DNA from: Clusia tigrina | Lineage: Eukaryota; Arthropoda; Insecta; Diptera; Clusiidae | DNA length: 64,000 nt | Direction: 5' to 3' | Assembly (NCBI GenBank): GCA_920105625.2 | Contig: OV050031.1 | Coordinates: 216,990,194-217,054,193, forward strand | Part shown: piece after piece, positions 35,931 to 47,989 of the stretch | Numbering within the stretch: the first letter of the stretch is position 1 | How the letters are laid out: each line of letters starts with the position of its first letter | Notes under the pieces: generated by a model | The model's input: only the letters and a program-made list of their open reading frames with translations | Databases searched by the model: none | What the model was told of the DNA's origin: nothing | Program-made: the position numbers and the translations under genes

Positions 35931-37415
35931 TCCCATCCCTTTCAAAGGAAGACATTAGTTCCCATCCCTTGTTGGAAATCAGTCTCACTAAATTATGTCA
36001 CTGTCGTTATCTTTATTAACGTTTATCTGCAATCATGCAAATTATGCCAGTACTGATCAAAGCCCCGGCAGTTGATGGTAGTTCCAGAACCGTGAGAACT
36101 GTTGCAGGCCGTTCTCATTACTCTACTCTTCACGGCTGTTTGTGTAACGCTCGGGAATCCTATCAGCTTGAGCAATAATTATATTCCCATTTTCACAAAT
36201 CGCTCTATTTAATTATAGACCAGAGACCAGACCAGACCAGACCAGAACCGAGCCAGGCAAATTGCCCGTTTATACGTCGGGCAAATAATTATTACCGCAT
36301 CGATGTACAATTCAAATTGCCGGCCAATTAAAGCTAAAAACTAGTTGCACGGCACTGACAGCACTCACAAGTAACAACCAACAACCAACAATTTTAGTGT
36401 CTCAATGACGCACGGCACCATTATATTTTGCAATGCAACTCTCGAAACACAAGCGCTCTGGCTCAGTCGGTACCCAAACAGAAGTAAATCAGTTTAAGCA
36501 TATATAAACTGACGATGACTACCCGCCCGTACACCTCCCCAATACTTCGAGGGAGCGAGCGAGCGACCGACCGCAAACGCCCTTTGAATCTTAATGCCAA
36601 GAATTGTGAGGAAGCGGAATTGGAATGGAAGGAAGCACCCTTTTCAAATGTCAGCCGTGGAAAAGTGCGTGCGGTGGCTTCCGTCTGCAGCTCAGTCTGT
36701 GGTTATGTGTGTGTGTGTGTGTGTCTGACTGTGTCGGGAGACGACGTTCGCTGTCGAACACTTCAACTTCTTCAGTCATTATTTGCACTTGACTGTGCCT
36801 GAGCCTGTTTGTGTGCCTGAGCCTTGCGTGTATGCCTGTGCGTGTATGCCTGTGTGTGTTTTGTGTATTTGCGATTGAAGTCTCGGCCTATTTTGCGGTC
36901 TATTTAAAATTATTAACTGTATTAAACTCCATTACCACTTCTCTCTTCACTCGGCTTCGCCAGGACTCTCTGATTAGGGAAAACATTTACCACCTCTCAT
37001 TGCTGGCGTTCATTATTTATGCAGTGCACACAGTCATCACCAGTGGGGGCGGCGGAGAGTAGGGTGCACCCTTCGTGGCGATTAGGTAGCAATAAAAAGA
37101 AGAGAAATTGTTTTAAAGTGAAAAATGGTTTCATTTTAGTCATAAAAAAAAAAATAGTAATAGTCTCCGATAGTAATGCACCCCTTCCGGAGCTCTTTTA
37201 TGGTGTACCATGGAACTATTCTGGTAGGCTGTGAGGTGGGTGAGACGGTGGGTGCGTGCTTTGATATGAGTTATTGATTAGTTTGCGTTGAATTCACGAC
37301 AATTGCTGCAATAGTTAGCACCCACAATAGCTGCACTCAAAGAAAATCTGTCATAAAACTAATGGGAAAGTTGTTTGCGCCAAAGAAGAATTCATTCAAA
37401 ATGCCACAAAGAAGT
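35931..37415. other. Largely unique sequence, no gene seen
   Basis: The 36000-36540 part is non-repetitive and less AT-rich, with CCAGACCAGACCAGACCAG at about 36226-36245 and a TATATAAA word near 36502, so it may hold regulatory DNA. A GTGTGT tract lies at 36705-36725. The frame at 36515-36802 has no splice support. Confidence 0.4.
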
Positions 37416-37419
37416 CTGC

Positions 37420-37660
37420 TTTCTTTCTAGGCTACAAAAAGTTATCTCTAGAGCTGACCCCTTCTTTAGCTTTTAATTCTAAATTAACTTAAAGAAACAA
37501 GCAGCTTACTAGCCTGCCAGGACACCTCTCTCTTCCTTCTTTCTAGGCAACAAAAAGTTATCTCTAGAGCTGCCCTGCCCCTTGTTTTGCTTATAATTCT
37601 AAGTTTACTTAAAGAAACAAGCAGCTTACTAACCTGCCAGGACTCCTCTCACTTCCTTGC
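37420..37660. repeat. 116-bp direct tandem duplication
   Basis: CTTTCTAGGC, AAAAAGTTATCTCTAGAGCTG and TTAAAGAAACAAGCAGCTTA occur in the same order in both copies, offset by 116 bp. Most positions agree. Confidence 0.85.
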
Positions 37661-38480
37661 TTACTTTAATTCATAGTAATTGTTTCTAATGTAGGGTTGA
37701 GAATCTCCCTATTTATTGTTTTTTATAACTCACCTGCTAAGCACCCCTCTGCAAGTACCCCTCCGGCCAAGTCAACCCATTTATTTGCCGCCTCTGTGTG
37801 TGGCTTATTTATGATTTGGTGATACTGGCGGGTTTTTAACGCGTCAACCGTCATTTTTAGTATTTCATTATTTTTATATTCTACTTGTACTCCTTTTTTT
37901 ATACCACTCAGTGGCCTTCGCTTAATAGCACCTGCGTATGAGTGTGAGTGTGTGTTAGTGTGGATGGCAGGGGCTGTGTTGTTGATGGGAGCTGTGTAGT
38001 TGTTGGGAGGTGTAGCAGAGACGCCGTCATATATAATCTTTTTAATTTAGCTGGAAATTGAATTTTGTTTAGTGGCTTTTTGGTGACAGTGCAAACTGTA
38101 CTCCTACTCGATTGGGGCGTTCTCTTTACACACAGAAAGCGAGCCAAAACGAGCACACACGCTCCCGAACGCACACTGCTGCGCACACACACCCATGGAA
38201 CACAACAAACACACATTACATTATATCTGGCCTCCCATTTAGCATACGCTGTGGCGCTGCTGCTGGTTCGTTCTTATCGTCAAAATGCCCTGCATTAGTG
38301 CGGCCAACACTTAATTGCATTTTTATTCCCCAGCTCATAACGATGACGATGACGAGGGCGCCGCTAGATTCATATCGATTTGTCGTTTCTACTCCATATT
38401 GCATTGCACAATTTTTCGTATATACTCTCCTTGTACATGTGTATAATTTCCTTTTATTGTTTGCACACGTGCTCACCAGT
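37661..38480. other. No gene seen
   Basis: Unique sequence with short CA-rich and TG-rich tracts. The overlapping frames at 37908-38510 lack exon signals. Confidence 0.45.
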
Positions 38481-38900
38481 CTAGAGCAGAGCAGAGCAGA
38501 GCCGACTTGACTAGAGCAGAGCAGAGCTGACTTGGCTAGGCAAGAGCAGACCAGATCAGAGCAGAGCCGAGCAGAGCAGAGCCGACTAGAACAGAGCAGA
38601 CCCGACTAGAGCAGAGCGGAGCCGACTAGAACAGAGCAGAGCAGAGCCGACTAGAGCAGAGCAAAGTTGACTAGAGCAGAGCAGAGACGACTAGAGCAGA
38701 GCCGACTAGAGCAGAGCAAAGTTGACTAGAGCAGAGCAGAGCCGACTAGAGCAGAGCAGAGACGACTAGAGCAGAGCCGACTAGAGCAGAGCAGAGCCGA
38801 TTAGAGCAGAGCAGAGCCGACTAGAGCAGAGCCGACCTGACCAACACAGACCTGACCAACGCAGACCTGACCAGTGCACACCAGACTAGAGCAGAACAGA
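38481..38900 (+). repeat. 20-bp array of the GACTAGAGCAGAGCAGAGCC type, about twenty copies
   Basis: Units vary between one and three GAGCA blocks. The unit core GAGCAGAGC is the exact reverse complement of GCTCTGCTC, the core of the 21-bp array at 60.77-61.19 kb. Confidence 0.9.
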
Positions 38901-39590
38901 CCCCAAGCCGACCAGTCCCCTTAGCCATCCATGTCCGTCCACATTTGTTGTAGTTACGTGTAACACGCCTCGCTCGCCATGAGTCGCCGCTGAAGGCAGT
39001 TCTTTTAAACAAATTAAATGTGTCCATATCTGTGTTTCCACGCCTACCCGCATACACAATATACCAATAATAACGGCTAAAAGTCTTATATAATTAATTC
39101 GCATTTAAAATGATCGATAGGAAGGCACCGAGTTGACTCTATTCAGCGCGACTCCTCAACTCAACTCGTACCCAGCTGTCGTAGGACTTTTTAGCAGTGC
39201 AGTGGTTCGCTACCAGTGGTCTTGAGTATGGCGTTTGGCAAAGGTAGCGACCTGGTGGCGCTCTTCCACCGACCAACCAGCGAACGCACTGGCGTAGTGA
39301 TTAAGCAATTAGCGTAAGAGTAAAGCAGTAATTTCCTTAAATTGTGTGCATAATAAATCCTGTCGTAGGCGTCACAATATTTACTTGGAAGACGTGTATA
39401 CCTGGAAGAAAATGTGACATTTAGCTTCCGCGTAATACGTCTGGCTAAGGAAGGGGGTGGAAATATTTTACGTAATCTGTTAAGGGTGTTAGGGAAGAGG
39501 AACTACTTTTTCGTATGGATTGGGGGAGATTGTCTTCCAATTATCACTGCCGTCTCTCGGTGGACAGAAAGTCCTACTCCCAAAAGTCCT
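38901..39590. other. No intact gene; may include more of the retroelement remnant
   Basis: Unique sequence. The frame at 39414-39608 directly precedes the retrotransposon fragment and may be decayed element sequence. Confidence 0.35.
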
Positions 39591-39599
39591 ACTTGGATT

Positions 39600-39860
39600 T
39601 CTAATTGATACTATTCTTAATAAATAAGGAGGAGGAGACTGTGGAACATCTCTTCTGTAGGTGCCCCGCTCTGGCTAGAAGCAGAGCGAGCTCTATGCAA
39701 ATACGCTTTTAATTCTCTTACAGAAGTGTCTGGCGCGAAAGTCAAACAAATCGTGCCCTTTATTAGGGCTTCGAAATGTTTTGACGAGTAAATCAGAGGT
39801 ACGTTGTTACGCGGTGGTATCACAATGGACCCATGGTGGTCTGAATGAATTTCCTTGTAC
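39600..39860 (+). mobile_element. Decayed non-LTR retrotransposon fragment (3' end of ORF2)
   Basis: From 39629 one frame reads EEETVEHLFCRCPALARSR. The ETVEHLxCxCPAL signature is typical of the Cys/His-rich tail after the reverse transcriptase in Jockey-like non-LTR elements. Downstream, in shifted frames, come pieces resembling the element's last residues (FEMF, then a YHNGP-like stretch). Stops and frameshifts interrupt it, so it is a dead fragment with no intact enzyme. The exact family cannot be told. Confidence 0.6.
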
Positions 39861-39944
39861 TCCCCGTTAACTTCATATGATTTGCTTCAAAGGTCCTTCA
39901 AGGTCATCATTCATCCCTTTTTGCATTGATGGCCTTCTGGAAAA

Positions 39945-40095
39945 ACCACCGGAATTTTGCAGCATTCTGGCCACTGAGAAAGGGAAATGTTGCAACATTC
40001 TTGCCACTGAGAAAGGGAAATGTTCCCAAATTATTGCCACTGAGAAAGGGAAATATTGCAGCATTCTTGCCACTGAGAAAGGGATTGTTTCCTTT
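39945..40095. repeat. 33-bp tandem repeat, about four copies
   Basis: CCACTGAGAAAGGGAAAT recurs four times, separated by TTGCAGCATTCTTG-like sequence. Frames are open on both strands because 33 is a multiple of three. Confidence 0.9.
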
Positions 40096-40945
40096 ATATA
40101 GGAACAGAGAGTGTGAAACAAAATTCAGGATTCTTGCGTCGTAAACTGAGATTGAGAATTCAACTTCCTTAAGCTGAGACTAGGGAAATAATTTTCTTTC
40201 AGCTTCTAGAACGCGACTCGAATCCCTTGATTCTCATATTATAAGCTGAATAATAAAACACCAATTACCAGACCCATTTGTTGTTCACACGCTGAGATCG
40301 CAGGATAATAATTACACTTATTTAATAAATTATAAAAATGTTTGCCACTGCCTTTTTTTACAAAATATCCAGCTGCCAACTAGTCCTCCAAAATCCCGAG
40401 TGAGCCACACGAGAAATTCTTTCATAATCAAATATCATAAGCGAAAGCGAAACATACCTGAAATCCTTTGCGAGAGTGTCCTTGGCATTGTGTGAAAAGT
40501 CAACCACAGAAAAAAGATTAAAACAAAGAGAAATATATTTATTAAATAATGTTTGAAATATTTAATAAAATATTATATTCGCTAGCCAAAAGGAAGTTTA
40601 TACACAAACACATACAGACACACACACACATGCATGCAATCGAACATAGGATCATGCACAGAGCCACGTGTCCACGCACACAAATTAATTAAAATTCATT
40701 TGCAACAAAATATGTACATAAGATTTTTCAATTAGCATGAAAGCATTCGGCACCACCAGCAACAAAAACAACAACAGCAACAAATAAACACCAACACAGG
40801 CAGAAAAACACACAGGCTCACATAAACACACACAGAGGCACTCACATACATGCCCGTTTATCATTTTGTATACTAAGGGATTGACATATTGCATACGCAA
40901 ACCCCAAAACCAATTTCCACAACCGAAACCGGCGCGAATTCCGCG
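40096..40945. other. No gene seen
   Basis: Unique AT-rich sequence with CACA-rich stretches near 40600-40680 and 40790-40850. Confidence 0.5.
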
Positions 40946-40949
40946 CCAA

Positions 40950-41040
40950 GCCGCCAAACCATGCCTTGCCACGCCAAGCCGCCAAGCCATGCCTTGCCAC
41001 GCCAAGCGAAGCCAAGCTGTGCCAAGCCAAACTATGCCAT
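40950..41040. repeat. 28-bp repeat rich in CCAAGCC
   Basis: Two good units carrying AAGCCGCCAARCCATGCCTT, followed by an irregular CCAAGC tail. Resembles in style, but not in unit, the 2.8 kb CCAAACC repeat. Confidence 0.75.
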
Positions 41041-41990
41041 TTTGTGTGCCAGTGGGAACACGCCCGTCATTGCGGCAGGCAGTCAAAGTCAGCCTAAGCG
41101 ATGAGTGCATTTATACCTATATAGACATGAGGTTGTTTGTATGTATATATATGTGAGTGTATGTATGGATTTATATGTGTCTATATGTATGTGTATTTGA
41201 ATGAAATGTGTGTATTTGAATGTGATGTGTATATGTGAATGTAGTGCGTGTGTGTGAGTATGTAACAAAAAATTACAGTAGTTTCTGCATTAATCTGTGC
41301 CTTCAGTACACGCACTCGCCCTGTATTAATTTCATTCCTGCCGCATTTTTCCCCCTGAGTTTGTCAGTTTTTTTAATATATTTTTTGCACCTGTGTTTGT
41401 GTGCATGCAGCTCACAAATGTGTGTGTGTGTGTGTGTGTGTTCGTTGGCTCGCCTATTGTAATATAATTATTATTAAATATTTCATATTTAACATTTTCA
41501 CATTTTCAAAGTTTTTTGTTGGCTTTTGATCCGACAAGAAGTGAAAACAATTTTATTAAAATGAATTATAAAATCCCTGCTTGTCGCATTTTCCATAAAT
41601 TAGTCACATTTAGAGCGGCGCTACACAAGTTCTACAGGGTTGTTTTGGTTCAGTAGAAGAGAGATAAGATTATAGTTGATCAGGCATCTGAAATGAGCCC
41701 ATTTTGTTCGGTGGAGTGTTGCTAAAGGAATATGCCTCCAATAATTACTAAGTCTTCATTAGAGCACTGATCCTTCCTTCAATGAAAGGATGAGGATGAC
41801 GATGGCTCTTTTTCCTATTATAAGAAGTACACTTCCAACAAAAGAGTTGAGTAAAATTACGTGAAATTTTATAAAAATCTTTTATTCAATTAGGAATTGA
41901 TTTTCCGTACTTCAGTTATTTCATTACTAATTTCCAGTAATGCAGAGTCAGACAAATCAGCAAATTGCATTTTTTCTATTTACAAATTCA
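41041..41990. other. No gene seen; TATG- and TG-rich tracts
   Basis: TATGTATG-type sequence at 41130-41260 and (TG)n at about 41417-41442. The rest is AT-rich unique sequence. Confidence 0.5.
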
Positions 41991-43870
41991 ATTTGAAAAC
42001 TTCAATAAATGTAGTTGCTTACTTTCCGCAATTGAAATAACCTATTTCCCTAACGAACTGCTGTTACTTGCTTTCAGAAATAGATATCGTTGCAAAAGAA
42101 TTGTTTGAAAATATTGTGGAAAATCTGAATTTAATAATAGAAATAATTGAATATAAATGGAAAAATTAACTTCAAATTTCAGAATATCAAAATTTGCATT
42201 ACTTAATTTTGGTGGTGAAAGTTAAATATTTCAGCCATGATTCAGAAATGATTTAAAATATGAAGTTACTAAATTTCAGTAATGCTAAAGAAATGATTTG
42301 AAATATGAAGTTATTAAATTGAAGTAAAGGAATTGATGACTAAGAAATGATTTCAGCTTCAAAGTTACTAAATTTCAGTAATGGGATTAATGACTACGAA
42401 ATGGAAGAGCTGTCTTTGTAATTAGTAAATTTCAATTTAATTACTTAATGTCAGTGATTACTAAATTTACATAATTATTTTGCTGATTAATAACTGTATT
42501 GTCAATTATTGAATATGATTAATTTAATTACTTAAGTTTAGAAGTTACTTTGAAGAATTGCTGATTAGTTAATTACTGAATTAATTACTTATTTGCAGCA
42601 CTTACTAAATTTTCATAATTATTTTGCTAATTGATAAATGTGTAAAGCATCATATTGGCAATTGCAGAATATAAATAATTTAATTACTTAATTTTAGAAG
42701 TGGTGTGACAAACTTCTGAATTACTTAATTTCAGTAATTGAATGGACTGACTATATGCCGTTCATGCATTTCAATATTTTTAATTTAATTTAGTTTTATA
42801 AACTGTGTTTCTACCTTCAACCAAAATTGCTAATTTTCGAAACTATTATTTGAATATCAATTTGGAGTACTTAAGTCCTAAAAAGTGCTTAATTCTATTA
42901 CTTAAATTCCTAAATTTAATACCGGAATTTTATTAAATGAATGCCTTCCAGCAAAAAATTTACAAATTTTCATAATTGCAATTTCGAGCTTTTTTGAATA
43001 TCAATTGAACTACTTAATTTCATTCATTGAATTAAGCACTTTTTTTAAAAACTGTTTTCATCAATTGAATTTCATGTGAGTTGAGAATGAGAACGAATTT
43101 ATTAACTTTAAGGATAACAATTCATAGTTCCTTTGCTTAATTTCAGTAATTGAATTAAGCATTTCTTAGTAAATTATTTTCCTCAATTGAATGTGAAGCA
43201 TTTCCCCAATGAATATTTACTAACTCTCAGAACTACAGTTTCTAGTGCCTTTACTTAATTTCAGTAATTGAATTAAGCGTTTTTTTTTTAGTAATTTATT
43301 GGCCTTAGTGGAATGACGGAATTTCATTGAATTGAAGCATTTCACCAATGAATTTACTAACTTTCAGAACAACAGTTCCTAGTTTTATGGAAGAAAAATA
43401 AATATGAGAAATATTCTTTAATATTATCAATTGAATTGCGTTTTTTCGTAATTAATCTGTTAAATTTCTTGAATTTATTTGCCGAGTTACAAAAATGAAT
43501 GGTTGGATTTTTCATTTATTTATTTACATTTTTAGTTGCCAGTGGTAGGAAGAGCAAAATTGATTTCCCATGAATTTATTTACTTAGTTTCAGAAATTGA
43601 ATTCCCTTTTTTTCAGTAATGCAGTGGATTCGTGGAAATTAATTGATGAATTTTTTACTCCTCCATCTCAGTAATTATATATGAATATTTCAGTATTGTA
43701 CTGCATCATCAATTAGAATTTGTTCTTAATTTCAGTAATTATATAAATATTTCAGCGTTGTATTAATTAATTTCAGTAATTATATATATCAATAATTTCA
43801 GCAATTGTGATTTATTACTTAATTTCAGTAATTATATATGAATATTTCAGCATTGTACTGCAATCAAAGC
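41991..43870 (+). repeat. Degenerate AT-rich family with the recurring core ACTTAATTTCAGTAATT
   Basis: The core CTTAATTTCAGTAATT or a close variant appears at least twelve times (for example near 42725, 43140, 43255, 43730, 43770 and 43820), all on the + strand and spaced irregularly. Each carries TTTCAG, so the array multiplies acceptor-like words on the presumed sense strand. Several neighbouring AATTGAATTAAGCA words are also repeated. No gene. Confidence 0.7.
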
Positions 43871-46088
43871 TCAATCTACAGCAATAGACATTTATTTCTT
43901 AATGTCTGACTGCTTCCAATCTCAGGGCTTTGAGTAGAAATCTCCTGAGTATCCTTCAACTCACAGATGTTAAAAATTTTTTTAAATTTCTTAGTTCTTC
44001 AGAAAACTAGAAAGGATCTTTTTGAAACTATTTCATATCCCGATCCTTGGTATAATTAAATGTAATGTATTCCTTAAGATGACAATTCCGGAAATCCTTT
44101 GAAACTTCTTTTTCTGTTCTGCCCTGCTATTCACTGCTGAACTTGGTCTAAACCGACTGTAGGGTATTAGTATTAATATATTGGTTATCTTTATGAATAA
44201 TTCTTTTACACATTTTTAATGAAAAACCGAACCATATGTAATCGAACATGAGCGATCCTTGTATGTTTGGCGCTATGGAAGAGTCCTGTTCTCTTTTTTG
44301 TTATGTTGCCTTTTATAAATAATGAATGTTTTCGTTTTTTTTCATTTCGATGGAATTTTGTTATAAATGTAGAAATATCTGAACAAGAATACACGAGAAT
44401 TTGGCGTATGTTGCCTTTATTTATCCATTGAAAAATTCTTTTTGTTATTTTCAATGAGACATAAAAAAGCAACATTATAAATAAATTCATATGCAGTCAT
44501 TTTATTTATTTACACATGATTCTCAAGGATTAATGTCGAGAGCCTCCTTTTTCTTAATATGAAAGCTTCTAAGCTTATGAGTATATCTGAACTGGACCCT
44601 CAGAGAAGCCAGAAGCTACTGAAAGTCAGTCGTGAAGGTCCTTTAAAGTTATCAGTCAACTGCTTATCCATCATCAACTGTTTAGGTCAGACCTAAACTA
44701 TGCACTTTAATATCCAGCTTGGGTTATTTGCTTCGCTTTCTTTTCTGCCCTCCCATTTCTGCTTTATGATCCAAATAATTGCTACAAATTTACTTTTGAA
44801 ATTCTTGCTAACAAATTCAAATAATTTGTTCCTTTCTTTATTGCTTTGTGTGTGTCTTTATTAATTTCCCTTAATCCTAATCCAATGTTTTGCCGCTGCA
44901 CTGCTCTCGGCTGCTTCACACTTTATGAGTATGCCAAACTTTGTGCAGCAGGATCATCATCAACAGCAACAACAACACCGCCAGCAACATCAACAATTGC
45001 AGGAACAATGTGTAAATGTACGCCAAAGAAAGTTGCATCCGACAAGCAGACCATAACCGGGCAGAGAGCTCGGTGCCAGCAAAAGCAATTTAAATTTTCC
45101 GCTTCCATAGAAATGTCTCGTGCCTCCCACACTGTTGGCTTCAAGCCTCCCACATCGTTGGCTTCAAGCCAGCCAGTCCAACCAGTTTAACCAAGCGTCG
45201 TCCTGTAAGACTGGAAACGCTGCTATTCGGGGAGGAAAAAATTGCATTAAAAAAGAAAAGAAAGGACGATGGAAGACTTGAAGATTTTATTTTCTAACGA
45301 TTTTTGCGCGCATAACTTTTTAATTTGTTTGCTGTTGTTGTTGTTGTTGTTCTTATTGCTTCTGGTGTTGTTGTCGTGTTCATTGAGCAGCTCTGCGTGT
45401 CCAACGCCTTCTTCTCGGTGTTGTCGGTTTGTTGTCGTTGGTGATGCCGCGAGAAATAGTTGCGTACAAGCAGGGGCACACATTCAGCAGCCACTCCCAT
45501 ACCCGTTCCTTCCACCCATACAACAGAAGCAGCGACGGTACAACTTTTTATATTACAGAATTTTCATAAAGTTTTTAATAAAATTTGCTACTTAATTTTT
45601 GCGCGAAAATTAGTTGCGTTACTTCAGCTTAGAGCGAAGAAGAAATTAAGCCATTTTCTTCTGCATTGCTGCGTATATTGTGGGCAATTCCTCCCCGGAA
45701 GCTTTGCGGACTTCCTTGACATATTTAAAAGCGTTCACAAATTGAATTTTGACATTTCAATGGCAAGGCACGCGTTTCGATTTACTGAATTGAAAGAGTT
45801 ACATTACGTCGACCTAACCAGCTCACACACTCACACGGATTCAGGATATATTTGTACTCTCATACATTTGACATTCCTTGCCCAGCTCTTATTCATTTAT
45901 ACACTCACCCACTCATACCCATATCCATATACACGACTCTACTCTACTAGTGAGAAATCAAAGGCTCACCCTCACCCTTTGGTGCTGTTGAAATTCCTTT
46001 GAGCACGCACAAAAGCGGCTCCTAGAGCAGAGACGTACCCCACTGCCGCCGCCTGCCTTAGGGTTGACAGACGACCAGGCCCATTTTC
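43871..46088. other. No gene seen
   Basis: Mixed unique sequence with CAA/CAG at about 44955-44995 and TTG at about 45330-45375. Open frames of 108-180 residues at 44846-46002 have no protein features or splice support. Confidence 0.45.
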
Positions 46089-46089
46089 A

Positions 46090-46155
46090 TGGTTGTTGTA
46101 AGTTGTTGTAAGTTGTTGTAGGTTGTTGTAAGTTGTTGTAGGTTGTTGTACTCGC
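46090..46155. repeat. 10-bp array AGTTGTTGTA, six to seven copies
   Basis: Near-perfect units. The minus strand reads TTTYNNLQQL-like in open frames. Confidence 0.9.
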
Positions 46156-47985
46156 ATAACGTAACGTCCTCAAATGGGCAAATCGGCATTTTTTCCTTCT
46201 TTTCCAATACGTGGTAGCTGCTCTGTCTCCTAACGCCAGAATCGCTGGAATCGCTCGCCGCTGAACGTTGTAAATCATAACAGAGCCCCGCTGGACAGTG
46301 CTGTGATCCCTTACAATGGTTATTGAGGCAGTTTCTTATCAATGGTTTTCCTTTATTCAATAATTTCCATTGCCAAAGCACATATTTTCAACTTCCAAGG
46401 ATCATTTGAGGTTCTTTCGAATATGATGTAATTGGTCAGCAGTGTAGGAATACAATTTTGCTCCTGTGACTGGTCACTTAAATATAAAACCATAATAGTT
46501 TGCTTGGTGAGGATTCCTTTTTGTCCTTTTTGGAGGTCTGTTCTAGCGTTTAATAAATATCCTTTTGATAGGAGAACATAAATTTTCAAAAGTCCCTAAG
46601 AGGTGTGGGTATTGAACCTAAAACCCGATTCAATCTCTGCTTATAGAAACAATAACTGAAGTGAACCATCTCTGAGAACCCCAAAATTTCCAACATATTG
46701 GGAAAACTATTCTGTCTGTCGACGGTCCAAGGTCCAAAGTGATTGTTCCTATCACCCACCTTGAACATTTTTCTTCTGAATCTGAAATTCAATATTCCAA
46801 AAGCTATTCTTCTATATATAAAGACTATATAACAACGTCTTCATTCTCGCTTATCTCTTGAACCAAAAGAACCCTTTTCTAGTTTCTTCTCAAATTACAA
46901 AAAAAAAAAATAGTTGCCTACTTTTGGGAGTCAAGTTTTGTCCAACGAACGCAACACTGTTGTTTGTCCTCTGCTTTTTGCCTGCCACTTCACCCGCAAT
47001 TGTCTTTGATCAGACACATTTTTGAAAATGTCCTCAGGGTAGATTTATCTAATCGCCAGGACTCTCGACAGCCTGCCAGCAGGGCAGGCAGCCAGACGGA
47101 CGAATGGACAGGCGCAGCACGTAGGCATTTGCATTGCATACGCATCCGCATCCGCATCCTCCGCCGCTGTCAATTTTCAAAATGTTGTTAGTCGTCGTTT
47201 TCGTCTTCATCGACTTTATTGTTGCTGTTGGTGCTGCTGCTACTGCTGTGCACAGCTGCGCGCTTTCTTTACATGAGTTTATATTGACAATTATTTTTAT
47301 TTCCTTATTTTTTTCCTTTAAAGTATTATTTTTCTACTGCTTGCTTTCTTTCCCTGCTCATAGACGCGTTATTATGACACAGATTTTTTGACAGCCACCA
47401 TCACTGCCGCCACCCCTGTCACTGGCAACGCTGCAGCCAAGTCTTCTGACATATTGTTTTGTATAGGAAAGGACCTTTCTTTTCTTTCTTATGCTTCCTT
47501 TCGTGCTTCCTCTCTAACCGCTTTGGCATTGTGGCGCATTTGAATTTCCAATTTATGTGCGGGTGTCCCCAGTAACACAATAAATGGGAGGAAAAAAAAT
47601 ATTGAAATTAAAAATAAAATCACTTTTTGTAACAAATTACATAAGAAGAAAGTTCAACATTTCCACTAAAATACTTTGCTTGTACTCACTCAATGAAGAA
47701 TACCCTACAATCTGCTGTTTGTCAACAAAAACTCCAAAGTTTTTCATAAGTGCACAAAGCAACAATGGTCTGATTTATTTTATCATACTTGGAACAATCG
47801 CATTTTGAGAGTGTTGTAATTGCACTCAGTGGACTACGAGGACCTTTAATTTTTACTCCATTTCTAGAGCTCTTTAATCCTGATGAATAAAAAACTCATA
47901 GTGGTATTCAAGGGAAGGGAAGGTTCTTCTCCAGCTATAGAGATATGTTATTCAAAGGATAGAACTGGTGTCTTAAAGAATTTAT
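46156..47985. other. No gene seen
   Basis: Unique sequence. CGCATCCGCATC-type repeat at about 47136-47160. No exon signal. Confidence 0.5.
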
Positions 47986-47989
47986 TTCT

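Noticed and set aside
45460..46002. Forward 180-residue frame as an exon
   Set aside because: No acceptor or donor fits it. Its composition shifts along its length and includes CACACTCACAC-type simple sequence.
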